From assembly GCA_027482795.1 (NCBI GenBank), contig JAIXVS010000190.1:1-20694 (forward strand): 20,694 nucleotides of DNA, written 5' to 3'. Below the pieces are notes generated by a model. That model saw nothing but the letters and a program-made list of their open reading frames with translations, made no database searches and had not been told where the DNA came from. Of the stretch, positions 14,242 through 20,694 are shown piece after piece. Source of the DNA: Rhodobacter sp. Lineage in GTDB: Bacteria > Pseudomonadota > Alphaproteobacteria > Rhodobacterales > Rhodobacteraceae. The position numbers and the translations under genes were made by a program. The first letter of the stretch is position 1, and each line of letters begins with the position of its first letter.

Positions 14242-14793
14242 TTATCCAAACGGCCAATAGCCAAGATAGGTGTGCAGCCAAGCGATGGCACCAAAAACGC
14301 CAAGGCTGACAATACCATAGCCGATATCATAGATCACGGGGCCAGCGGCGGGGCGGGCCCATTCTTGCATTTTGTTGATTTTGATCAAGTCAAACACCGC
14401 CCACGCCAGCATACCGCCGAACAAAATCACCGAAGCCAAATCGCCGTTCACCAGCAAATGCGCCAGCGCCCACACCTTAACCGCGCCCAGCATCGGGTGG
14501 CGCAATTTGCTGCGCAAAAGCCCGGGCACATAGCCCAAGTTTACAAGGAAAACCGCGATCAGCATCAATAAATTATTGATATGGGTTAGAAAGGCGGGCG
14601 GGCTCCACAGGACGATCACGTCAGCGCCGCGATAGCCCCAAATCATCAGCCCCACCGCCACAAAGGTCAGCAGCGCAACCACGCCTTTACCCTTTGCTTC
14701 GCCCAGCGAGGCGCGAAAATTGGGGGTGACGCGTTTCATCAAATGCGAAAAGGCCCACAGGGCCACGCCCAAGGTCAAAATCAGAAAATACAT
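14242..14793 (-). CDS. NnrU family integral membrane protein
   Basis: The 183-residue protein has about five hydrophobic helices and the NnrU-type layout: YFLILTLGVALWAFSHLMKR at the N-terminus, then VALLTFVAVGLMIWGYRGAD, LLMLIAVFLVNLGYVPG, the conserved KLRHPMLGAVKVWALAHLLVNGDLASVILFGGMLAWAVFDLIKINK, and a C-terminal helix. The HPM...K.WA.AHLL.NGD motif is typical. NnrU was first described near denitrification genes and is related to the NnrU/methanethiol-methyltransferase membrane family; its biochemical role is not settled. No denitrification gene is visible here. It sits between mcl2 (3-base gap) and the DUF1737 gene (3-base gap), so it is co-expressed with the ethylmalonyl-CoA pathway enzymes. 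Confidence 0.88.
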   Translation of the reverse strand: MYFLILTLGVALWAFSHLMKRVTPNFRASLGEAKGKGVVALLTFVAVGLMIWGYRGADVIVLWSPPAFLTHINNLLMLIAVFLVNLGYVPGLLRSKLRHPMLGAVKVWALAHLLVNGDLASVILFGGMLAWAVFDLIKINKMQEWARPAAGPVIYDIGYGIVSLGVFGAIAWLHTYLGYWPFG

Positions 14794-14796
14794 TGG

Positions 14797-15648
14797 CTAC
14801 TCCATCGCCGCTATCGCCTCTGCCTTGATCAGCAGGGCCTTCGCGGTGAAGATATGCAGGTTTTCAACAATTTTACCATCCACAACTGCAACCGCTTGGC
14901 CCGCAGCGACTGCCTCGTCAAAGGCGGCGATCTGGCGATGGGCAAGCTCGATCTCGGCGGGCGATGGGGCAAAGGCGGCATTGGCGATGGGCAGTTGCGC
15001 GGGGTGGATCAGGGTTTTACCATCAAAGCCCATATCGCGGCCCTGCGCGCATTCGGCGGCCAAACCCGCATCATCACGAAAGGCATTGAACACCCCGTCC
15101 ACAATCACGCACCCGTGCGCGCGGGCGGCCAGCAGGCACAGGCCCAGCCCCGTTTGCAGCGCCAAACGATCGCTGCGGTGGCGCGAACCCAGTTCTTTGG
15201 CCAGATCATTTGTGCCCATCACCATGCCCGCCAGCGCGGGATGGGCGGCAATTTGCGCGGCATTCAGCATCGCCAGCGCCGTTTCCATCATGGCCCAAAG
15301 CGGCTTGGCGGGGGCCAAAGCATGGGCTGCGTCCAAATCGGCAGGCGCGTTCACCTTGGGCAGCAGAAGGGCATCTGCGCCTGCATGGCCAGCAAAAGCG
15401 GCCATATCCGCCGCGCCCCAGCCTGTATCCAGCCCATTGACCCGCACAATGCGCGCGCGCGGGCCATAATCGCCCTGCAATGCCAGCACCAAAGCGGCGC
15501 GGGCGGCATCCTTTTCGGCGGGGGCCACGGCATCTTCCAGATCAAATATAATCGCGTCTGCGGGCAAAGTCTGCGCCTTTTCCAGCGCGCGGGCATTGGA
15601 TGCGGGAATATACAAAACCGAACGATAAGGGCGGTGCGCGTTAGTCAT
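14797..15648 (-). CDS. mcl2: (3S)-malyl-CoA thioesterase, HpcH/HpaI-CitE family
   Basis: Mcl2 hydrolyses (3S)-malyl-CoA to malate and CoA, pulling the condensation of glyoxylate and acetyl-CoA in the ethylmalonyl-CoA pathway. The 283-residue TIM-barrel protein shows PYRSVLYIPASNARALEKAQ, AIIFDLEDAVAPAEK (32-46), VRVNGLDTGWG (68-78), LWAMMETALAMLNA (117-130), MVMGTNDLAKELGSRHR and FDGKTLIHPAQL. It is closer to Mcl2 than to the ~318-residue Mcl1 lyase, whose start (FGPGSRPALFEK) and loops differ. The start is the ATG at 15648 with GAGGAATC upstream; the longer frame to 15813 runs through an 11-bp tandem repeat and is not conserved-looking. It is the first gene of a four-gene operon that ends with mch. 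Confidence 0.88.
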   Translation of the reverse strand: MTNAHRPYRSVLYIPASNARALEKAQTLPADAIIFDLEDAVAPAEKDAARAALVLALQGDYGPRARIVRVNGLDTGWGAADMAAFAGHAGADALLLPKVNAPADLDAAHALAPAKPLWAMMETALAMLNAAQIAAHPALAGMVMGTNDLAKELGSRHRSDRLALQTGLGLCLLAARAHGCVIVDGVFNAFRDDAGLAAECAQGRDMGFDGKTLIHPAQLPIANAAFAPSPAEIELAHRQIAAFDEAVAAGQAVAVVDGKIVENLHIFTAKALLIKAEAIAAME

Positions 15649-15867
15649 GATTCCTCGCGGTAATAATATTGCGCCAAATGGCATCATTTTGTCACTTTCT
15701 GCAAGGCCAGAAATGCTGCGGCGCAGAATATTTTCGCCGCAGGCCCAGTGTTGGCCCAGTGTTGGCCCCGTGTTGACCCAGAACAAGGCCAGAACGCCCC
15801 GCAGGTTAACCATTTACCCACCGATTGGGCGCAGCATCGGCGCATTCCCAAATGAAAGGCCCCAGCC
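15649..15867. promoter_or_regulatory. divergent intergenic region between mcl2 and the small exported protein
   Basis: This 219-base gap must hold the promoter of the mcl2 operon (minus) and that of the gene at 15868 (plus). It contains the 11-bp tandem repeat at 15742-15781. No promoter can be assigned with confidence. Confidence 0.4.
15742..15781 (+). repeat. 11-bp tandem repeat (3.6 copies)
   Basis: GGCCCAGTGTT occurs at 15742-15752 and 15753-15763, GGCCCCGTGTT at 15764-15774, and a partial GACCCAG at 15775-15781. The period is close to one helical turn, so the copies would lie on one DNA face. It is about 95-135 bases upstream of mcl2. Confidence 0.85.
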
Positions 15868-16194
15868 GTGCCCGATCCCCTGCAAAAGCGCCTATTTGCC
15901 CTGTCTTTCGGCTTTGCCCTGCTGATTTTCGCCACGCAAAATGCCCTTGCGCAAACGCCCCAATGCGCCCCGCGCCCCGATGTGCTGACGGCGCTCGCAA
16001 CCAAATACGGCGAGGCGCGGCGCGGCATTGGCATTGCAGGGCATAACGCAGTGATGGAGTTGTTTGTGAACCCCAGCACAGGCACATGGACGATTATTGC
16101 CACCTCGCCCGATGGTAAAACCTGCCTGATCGCGTCGGGTAGCAATTTTGAAATGACCCAAGACCCTGCCCCAGCAAAGGGCAGCCCTACCTAG
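15868..16194 (+). CDS. small exported protein of unknown function
   Basis: The 108-residue product begins at a GTG, with AAAGG 8-12 bases upstream. It has a clear signal peptide: basic PLQKR, hydrophobic LFALSFGFALLIFA, and cleavage likely after ALA (residue 28). The mature ~80 residues hold two cysteines (QCAPRPD and KTCLIASG), which could form a periplasmic disulfide, and a YGEARRGIGIAGHNAVMELFVNPSTGTWTIIATSPDGK core resembling a small beta-rich domain. I do not recognise a named family, though proteins of this look are common in Rhodobacteraceae. It is divergent from the mcl2 operon and stands alone. The function is unknown. Confidence 0.7.
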   Translation: MPDPLQKRLFALSFGFALLIFATQNALAQTPQCAPRPDVLTALATKYGEARRGIGIAGHNAVMELFVNPSTGTWTIIATSPDGKTCLIASGSNFEMTQDPAPAKGSPT

Positions 16195-16297
16195 CGGGCT
16201 TCTCCATTTGCATCGCGTCCGTTCGGCTCATTTGGCCCAAATTTGGACCCTTACGCGCGGATTAGGGCGGCAGGTCCGCAAAAATCTAAGGAAAATC

Positions 16298-16360
16298 ATG
16301 GATCAAATGGCAGAAAATTGGAAACAATCCCCGCGATTTGGGTCAAGCCATGCACAATAA
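16298..16360 (+). CDS. possible 20-residue leader or small protein
   Basis: ATG at 16298, 20 codons (MDQMAENWKQSPRFGSSHAQ) and TAA at 16358-16360. TAAGGA at 16287-16292 lies five bases upstream, a strong and well-spaced ribosome-binding site. The peptide is polar, without a signal or membrane segment. It may be a genuine small protein or chance; there is no homology I recognise. Confidence 0.3.
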   Translation: MDQMAENWKQSPRFGSSHAQ

Positions 16361-16493
16361 TCGGTGATATTTTAATCTTTTGGCGCGGCAAGTTTATACA
16401 TTTACCTGCGGCTGCGCCGATAGTTGATTATTTTCAAGGCCTCTTGTTAAACCACGCGTTTTCAAACTGTTTCCAGATCAGAAAATAAGGGAT

Positions 16494-16502
16494 TTATCCA
16501 CA
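16494..16502 (+). promoter_or_regulatory. single DnaA-box-like nonamer
   Basis: TTATCCACA is a perfect match to the consensus DnaA box. It is alone, without clustered copies or an AT-rich unwinding element, so it is not evidence for an origin; it could titrate DnaA or be chance. Confidence 0.2.
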
Positions 16503-16584
16503 GATTTGACTCGCCAGACCACCCACTCGCGCCATAGTTTAACCATGATTGCGTTTTTGCCTTTAGCGCTGAACAGGGTGCGAC

Positions 16585-19500
16585 ATGGAACTTTATGCGC
16601 TGATAATGATTGTCTCGCTGCTGGTAGGCTTTGGCGACAGTCTGTTTTCATTTCTGTTCAATGGATCGGCGGATGACGATTCGGGCGAGGATACCGATGA
16701 CGGTGGCCGCCCCCCCGAAGATCGCCGCATCTTTGACGATAGTGATGGCGCAGATGATGGCAATATCACGGGCACCAATGGCGATGATGAAATCAGCGGC
16801 AGCACCGAGGCGCAGGGCTTTGACGGCGATGATCTGACAAGCCCTGATGACACGATCACAGCCCTCAGCGGGGATGACATCGTCGATGCTGGCCTTGGCA
16901 ATGATGTGGTCGATGGCGGCACTGGCGATGACGGCATCGATGGTGGCGCAGGCAATGACAGTCTGCTGGGCGGCGCGGGTGATGACACGCTGGACAGCGG
17001 TACGGGCATCGATACGCTGGACGGCGATGACGGCAATGATCTGTTGCTGGCCGCCTTTGCGGGGGCCAAATCGCTGTTTGGCGGCGCGGGCAATGATACG
17101 ATCACGGGCGGCACGCAAACCGATGATATTGATGGCGGTGCGGGCGATGATACAGTCGCGGCTGGCGATGGGCGCGATCTGGTCAGTACGGGTCTGGGCG
17201 ATGACAGCGCGGCGGGCGGCGCGGGCAATGACACGATTTATGGCGAGGATGGCGATGACAGCCTAGACGGCGGTTTGAACGATGACACGCTGTACGGCGG
17301 CTTGGGCGATGACACGCTACTGGGCGGCGATGGCACGCTGGACGAGCTATCAGGCGGCGCTGGGAATGATGTCTTGGACACGGGCCTTGGCGGCGGCTTG
17401 GCCTTTGGCGAGGCTGGCAATGATACGCTGCTAGGCGGCGGCGCGGTGAATGATTTGCTGTATGGCGGGCTGGACAATGACAGCCTATCTGGCCTTGACG
17501 GTTCGGACAGCCTTTATGGGGACGAGGGCAATGACACCCTAGTGGGCGGCGCGAATGTTGACGAGCTGTACGGCGGCGCGGGCAATGACAACGTGATTGC
17601 GGGCGATAGCGGCGACCGTTTGCTGGGCGATGATGGCGATGATACGATCTTGGCCGAAGAAGGAAATGACGATCTTTATGGCGGGAACGGCGACGATAGC
17701 CTTGTTGGCAGCACTGGCAATGATACTTTTAGCGGTGATGCTGGCGATGACACGCTGCTGGGCGGCGATGGCAACGATGTGTTGCAAGGCAGCGATGGCA
17801 ATGACCTGCTTTATGGCGGGGCCGATGCTGATAGCATCTTGGCCAGTTCTGGCACCGATACGCTTTACGGCGATGCGGGCAATGACACCATAAATGCTTC
17901 ACTGGGCGATGCCACCATTTACGGCGGCGATGGGGCCGATTCAATTTCCACCGATTTGGCCAATTTCGACGTGTTTGGCGGCGCGGGTAACGATACGATC
18001 CAATTTGGCGCGGATTCAACCCTGCGCGGGGAAGACGGCGATGATGTGTTCAGCGCGGAAAACGGCACCTTCACCTCGGGTGGCGGGTTCACCGTTCAGG
18101 GCGGTTCGGGCGGCGAAGTAACGGGCGATGTGCTAGACTTGCGCGGGCTGACGAATGTGGTGATTACCCCCGCAGGGGCTGGGGCTGGCACGGGCAGCTT
18201 TGTTTCTGCGGGGCAGACCATCACCTTTGATTATTCGGGTATTGAAACCATCCTGCAAGATCCCGATCTAATTGTTCTTGGCACCAATGCCGCAGATCTG
18301 ATGGGCGCGGGCTTTGTCGACAATCAAGGCGACGCCATTGATGGGGCCGATGGTAACAATGACAGCATTCTTGGGCTGAGCGGTGCTGACACGATCCGCA
18401 GTGGCCTTGGCAATGACACCGTCGATGGCGGGGATGGCACCGATTTTATCGAGGCCGATTCAGGCAATGATATTGTCTTTGGCGGCGCAGATGCTGACAC
18501 GATCTTTGGCCTAGACGGGCGTGACAGCATTCAAGGCGATGATGGCGCGGATGAGGTTTATGGCGGCAACGCGCAAGACAGTATTTACGGCGGCGCGGGC
18601 GATGATCTGATCGACGGCGAGGACGACGGCGACAGCATCGAAGGCGGTGATGGCAACGATATTCTGGTCGGCAACTTTGGCGATGATCTGGTTCAGGGCG
18701 GGGCTGGCAATGATCTGGTCAATGGTGACGACGGGTTCGATCTGCTTGGCGGAGATGCGGGGGATGACACGGTTTATGGCGGCTTTGATGATGACGAGAT
18801 AACGGGCGGCGATGGCAATGATGCGCTTTTCGGTGGGCAAGGGTTTGACACCATTGATGCAGGCGAAGGCAATGATGTGGTTGGCCTTACCAATCAAACG
18901 GGTGTCGGCGGGCGTATAACGGGCGGCGCGGGCGATGACACGCTGTATGGCGATGCGGGCAATGACACCATCTTTGGCGGGGCCGACCGCGATCTGATTT
19001 ATGGCGAAGGCGGCAATGACAGCCTTTATGGCGATGCGGGTAATGATACCCTTTACGCAGGCGGCTCTGCGCCCGTTTATCTGGATGGCGGCACGGAAAA
19101 TGATCTGCTCATTGGCGGGATCACTGAAAATCTGATGCTGGGCGGGGCGGGCGATGACACGCTGACCGCAGGAGATGGGAATGACTTCCTGTTTGGTGGC
19201 GCAGGTCTGGACAGCTTGTCAGGCGAGGTGGGCAATGACAGCCTTGGCGGCGGTGATGGCAACGACACGCTTGATGGCGGCTTTGGTGCTGACACCCTAG
19301 ACGGGGGCGATGGGGCGGATGATCTGTCGGGCGATTTTGGCAATGACAGTCTGGATGGCGGCCTTGGCAATGACACGCTGCGCGGCGGCGATGGAAATGA
19401 TACGCTGTGGGGCCGCGATGGCGATGACAGCCTTCTGGGCGGCGGCGGCAATGACAGCATCTTTGGCGAAAACGGCAATGACACGATTGATGCCGACACA

Positions 19501-20694
19501 GGCGATGACAGTATCGATGGCGATGCGGGCGATGACAGTGTCTTTGGCAGCGGCGGGGATGACACCATTTTTGGCGGCGCAGGCAATGATACGCTGATCG
19601 GCAGCTTTGACAATGACAGCGTCACAGGCGGGGCGGGCAACGATGTGTTTGTCATCGGCAATGGCGATACAATTGCGGGCGGCGCAGGCGATGACAGCTT
19701 TACCATTGACACGCTGCTGACCCAGTTTGGGGTGACCACCCTTACCCTTGACGGCGGCGATATCAGCGAAACCACGGGTGACACGCTGGACTTGCGCGGC
19801 CTATTGGGCGTTGTGATTGCCCCCACAGGTGCCGAGACAGGCACAGCGACCTATAGCGATGCTGCGGGCCAAACCGTGACCATCACTTATACCGAGATTG
19901 AAAACATTCTGCGCGATCCTGCTGGCCCCGTCGACGGCACCGCAGCACCCAATTTCATTGGCGCGGGCTTTGTCGATGTGCAGGGCGATCAGGTTGACGG
20001 CACTGATGGGAATGACGACAGCATCCTTGGGCTTGGCGGTGATGACACCATCGACGGCGTGGCTGGCAATGACACCATTCTGGGTGATCTGGGCTTTGAC
20101 AGGCTAACGGGCGGCATTGGCGATGACAGCCTTGATGGCGGCGCAGACGGCGATGATCTGTTTGGCGGCGATGGGAATGACACGCTTCTGGGCGGGCTTG
20201 GTCTGGACAGCCTGTCAGGCGGCATTGGCAATGACAGCCTTGATGGCGGCGGCGATACAGACACCCTGATAGGCGACAGCGGGAATGACACGCTGGATGG
20301 CGGCGACGGCGGCGATAGTCTTTCAGGCGGCGCTGGCATTGACAGCATGGCTGGCGGGCTGGGCGATGATACGCTGGCAGGCGGGGCCGACAATGACATC
20401 CTAAGCGGCGGCGCGGGTTTTGACCAGCTTGCGGGCGATGACGGCGATGATGTGCTGAACGGCGAGGCCGATGCCGACACGCTGACGGGCGGCCTTGGCA
20501 ACGACACGCTGAACGGTGGCGATGCAATCGACGATCTGTCAGGCGGCGCGGGCAATGACCGCATCTTTGGCGGCGCAGGCGGCGATGCAGCATTTGGCGA
20601 GGCTGGCAATGACAGCCTTGATGGCGGCATTGGCGATGATACGCTGACGGGCGGCGATGACAGTGACACGCTGCTGGGCGGCGATGGCGTAGAT
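16585..20694 (+). CDS. giant RTX (hemolysin-type) calcium-binding repeat protein, 3' end off the window
   Basis: The frame from the ATG at 16585 is open to the right edge: 1370 codons without a stop. AGGG at 16575-16578 precedes the start. The N-terminus is a hydrophobic segment (LIMIVSLLVGFGDSLFSFLF, residues 6-25) followed by an acidic, disordered-looking stretch (DDDSGEDTDDGG). From about residue 85 onward come dozens of GGxGxDxLx-type nonapeptides (GGAGNDTLLGGDGNDVL style), which bind calcium in a parallel beta-roll. Two copies of an ~88-residue non-RTX module interrupt the array. Such proteins are usually secreted by a type I system using a C-terminal signal, which would lie outside this window. 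No enzymatic domain is visible, so toxin, adhesin, protease or S-layer-like roles cannot be separated. No cysteine was seen. Confidence 0.93.
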   Translation, partial: MELYALIMIVSLLVGFGDSLFSFLFNGSADDDSGEDTDDGGRPPEDRRIFDDSDGADDGNITGTNGDDEISGSTEAQGFDGDDLTSPDDTITALSGDDIVDAGLGNDVVDGGTGDDGIDGGAGNDSLLGGAGDDTLDSGTGIDTLDGDDGNDLLLAAFAGAKSLFGGAGNDTITGGTQTDDIDGGAGDDTVAAGDGRDLVSTGLGDDSAAGGAGNDTIYGEDGDDSLDGGLNDDTLYGGLGDDTLLGGDGTLDELSGGAGNDVLDTGLGGGLAFGEAGNDTLLGGGAVNDLLYGGLDNDSLSGLDGSDSLYGDEGNDTLVGGANVDELYGGAGNDNVIAGDSGDRLLGDDGDDTILAEEGNDDLYGGNGDDSLVGSTGNDTFSGDAGDDTLLGGDGNDVLQGSDGNDLLYGGADADSILASSGTDTLYGDAGNDTINASLGDATIYGGDGADSISTDLANFDVFGGAGNDTIQFGADSTLRGEDGDDVFSAENGTFTSGGGFTVQGGSGGEVTGDVLDLRGLTNVVITPAGAGAGTGSFVSAGQTITFDYSGIETILQDPDLIVLGTNAADLMGAGFVDNQGDAIDGADGNNDSILGLSGADTIRSGLGNDTVDGGDGTDFIEADSGNDIVFGGADADTIFGLDGRDSIQGDDGADEVYGGNAQDSIYGGAGDDLIDGEDDGDSIEGGDGNDILVGNFGDDLVQGGAGNDLVNGDDGFDLLGGDAGDDTVYGGFDDDEITGGDGNDALFGGQGFDTIDAGEGNDVVGLTNQTGVGGRITGGAGDDTLYGDAGNDTIFGGADRDLIYGEGGNDSLYGDAGNDTLYAGGSAPVYLDGGTENDLLIGGITENLMLGGAGDDTLTAGDGNDFLFGGAGLDSLSGEVGNDSLGGGDGNDTLDGGFGADTLDGGDGADDLSGDFGNDSLDGGLGNDTLRGGDGNDTLWGRDGDDSLLGGGGNDSIFGENGNDTIDADTGDDSIDGDAGDDSVFGSGGDDTIFGGAGNDTLIGSFDNDSVTGGAGNDVFVIGNGDTIAGGAGDDSFTIDTLLTQFGVTTLTLDGGDISETTGDTLDLRGLLGVVIAPTGAETGTATYSDAAGQTVTITYTEIENILRDPAGPVDGTAAPNFIGAGFVDVQGDQVDGTDGNDDSILGLGGDDTIDGVAGNDTILGDLGFDRLTGGIGDDSLDGGADGDDLFGGDGNDTLLGGLGLDSLSGGIGNDSLDGGGDTDTLIGDSGNDTLDGGDGGDSLSGGAGIDSMAGGLGDDTLAGGADNDILSGGAGFDQLAGDDGDDVLNGEADADTLTGGLGNDTLNGGDAIDDLSGGAGNDRIFGGAGGDAAFGEAGNDSLDGGIGDDTLTGGDDSDTLLGGDGVD
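16837..18110 (+). repeat. RTX nonapeptide array, first block
   Basis: This stretch codes for near-continuous glycine/aspartate nonapeptides of the GGxGxDxLx type (residues about 85-508 of the RTX protein), with degenerate units where aspartates are replaced. At DNA level the units are imperfect 27-base repeats rich in GGCGATGA and GGCAATGA. Confidence 0.85.
18124..18384 (+). repeat. inter-array module, copy 1
   Basis: Residues 514-600 of the RTX protein: GDVLDLRGLTNVVITPAGAG, GQTITFDYSGIETILQDP, then GAGFVDNQGDAIDGADG and SILGLSG. It lacks RTX units and is clearly homologous to copy 2 about 551 residues later. Its IETILQDP segment resembles the 'IENI' strand that closes RTX blocks in other alphaproteobacterial proteins. 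Confidence 0.8.
18385..19776 (+). repeat. RTX nonapeptide array, second block
   Basis: Residues about 601-1064 of the RTX protein, again dominated by GGxGNDTLx and GGxGDDSLx units, ending in a less regular strand-rich stretch (FTIDTLLTQFGVTTLTLDGG) before module copy 2. Confidence 0.8.
19777..20040 (+). repeat. inter-array module, copy 2
   Basis: Residues 1065-1152: GDTLDLRGLLGVVIAPTGAE, GQTVTITYTEIENILRDP, GAGFVDVQGDQVDGTDG and SILGLGG. It aligns with copy 1 over its full length with one extra residue, marking a duplicated super-unit of about 551 residues (RTX block plus module). A further RTX block follows to the window edge. Confidence 0.8.

Larger units (their letters stand above)
16195..16584. 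other. 390-base intergenic stretch before the RTX gene
   Basis: This stretch is AT-richer than its flanks. It contains a palindrome CCAAATTTGG (16237-16246), a short ORF with a strong ribosome-binding site (16298-16360), and one perfect DnaA-box-like nonamer TTATCCACA (16494-16502). No tRNA, terminator or confident promoter was seen. The frame 16243-16488 starts at TTG with no ribosome-binding site and has no recognisable sequence. Confidence 0.5.

Noticed and set aside
15649..15813. 55-codon upstream extension of mcl2
   Set aside because: It reads through the 11-bp tandem repeat and gives a low-complexity peptide; the ATG at 15648 has a good GAGGAAT ribosome-binding site and family-like N-terminus.
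16243..16488. 81-codon plus-strand frame in the gap before the RTX gene
   Set aside because: TTG start without a ribosome-binding site and no recognisable sequence; the gap is AT-richer and long frames arise by chance.
16494..16502. TTATCCACA considered as part of a replication origin
   Set aside because: A single nonamer without neighbouring boxes, repA or dnaA genes; kept only as a low-confidence site.
16593..17234. Long minus-strand open frame rich in Ser and Pro
   Set aside because: It is antisense to the RTX gene; the SSPAPPS pattern is just the complement of GGCGATGAC-type RTX codons. Similar frames at 17238-17477, 19077-19844 and 19989-20669 were rejected for the same reason.
16837..20694. 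Nonapeptide DNA repeats considered as a satellite or mobile repeat
   Set aside because: The 27-base units are in frame across the whole stretch with no stop codon and encode the GGxGxDxLx motif, so they are coding RTX repeats.

Overview
The window looks like the chromosome of a Rhodobacterales/Rhodobacteraceae alphaproteobacterium. It is GC-rich, tightly packed and operonic. It combines an nrdR-ribD pair, cobalamin nucleotide-loop genes that include a GHMP-type L-threonine kinase, ethylmalonyl-CoA pathway genes (mcl2, mch) and a giant RTX calcium-binding protein. The species cannot be named from the sequence alone.

Layout. (1) 2-556: 3' part of a lower-GC gene resembling the C-terminal half of three-Cys-motif partner (TcmP) proteins. 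(2) 776-2328: nrdR and ribD, translationally overlapping, preceded by two NrdR-box-like palindromes. They meet gloA (2329-2757, minus) with no gap. (3) 2815-7086: a signalling module. A NarL-type response regulator (minus) diverges from a gene pair encoding a small exported protein of the sulfite-oxidase/molybdopterin-binding fold that contains no cysteine, and a 943-residue hybrid histidine kinase (TM-periplasmic-TM-PAS-HisKA-HATPase-REC-Hpt). The 0.3 kb between the divergent units is crowded with perfect inverted and direct repeats. (4) 7112-12991: cobalamin lower-ligand and nucleotide-loop assembly. cobU-cobT-cobS run on minus. On plus, divergently, run a CobC-type phosphatase, a PduX/BluE-type L-threonine kinase, cbiB and threonine-phosphate decarboxylase. 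A roughly 150-bp near-palindromic element ending in an intrinsic terminator sits before the last gene. (5) 12988-15648 (minus): the operon mcl2-nnrU-DUF1737-mch, i.e. malyl-CoA thioesterase, an NnrU membrane protein, a small DUF1737 protein and mesaconyl-CoA hydratase. (6) 15868-16194: a small exported hypothetical protein. (7) 16195-16584: a non-coding stretch with a possible 20-codon ORF. (8) 16585 to the right edge: an open frame of at least 1370 codons made of RTX nonapeptide repeats interrupted by two copies of an ~88-residue module about 551 residues apart.

How the genes work together. The cobalamin genes cover activation of dimethylbenzimidazole (CobT), supply of aminopropanol phosphate (L-Thr kinase then decarboxylase), its attachment (CbiB), GTP-dependent activation (CobU), joining (CobS) and a final dephosphorylation (CobC-type). 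Adenosylcobalamin is a cofactor of the ethylmalonyl-CoA pathway mutases, so proximity to mch and mcl2 makes metabolic sense; that link is inference. The most promising candidate for an undescribed system is the response regulator / cysteine-less molybdopterin-fold protein / hybrid kinase trio with its repeat-rich divergent promoter.
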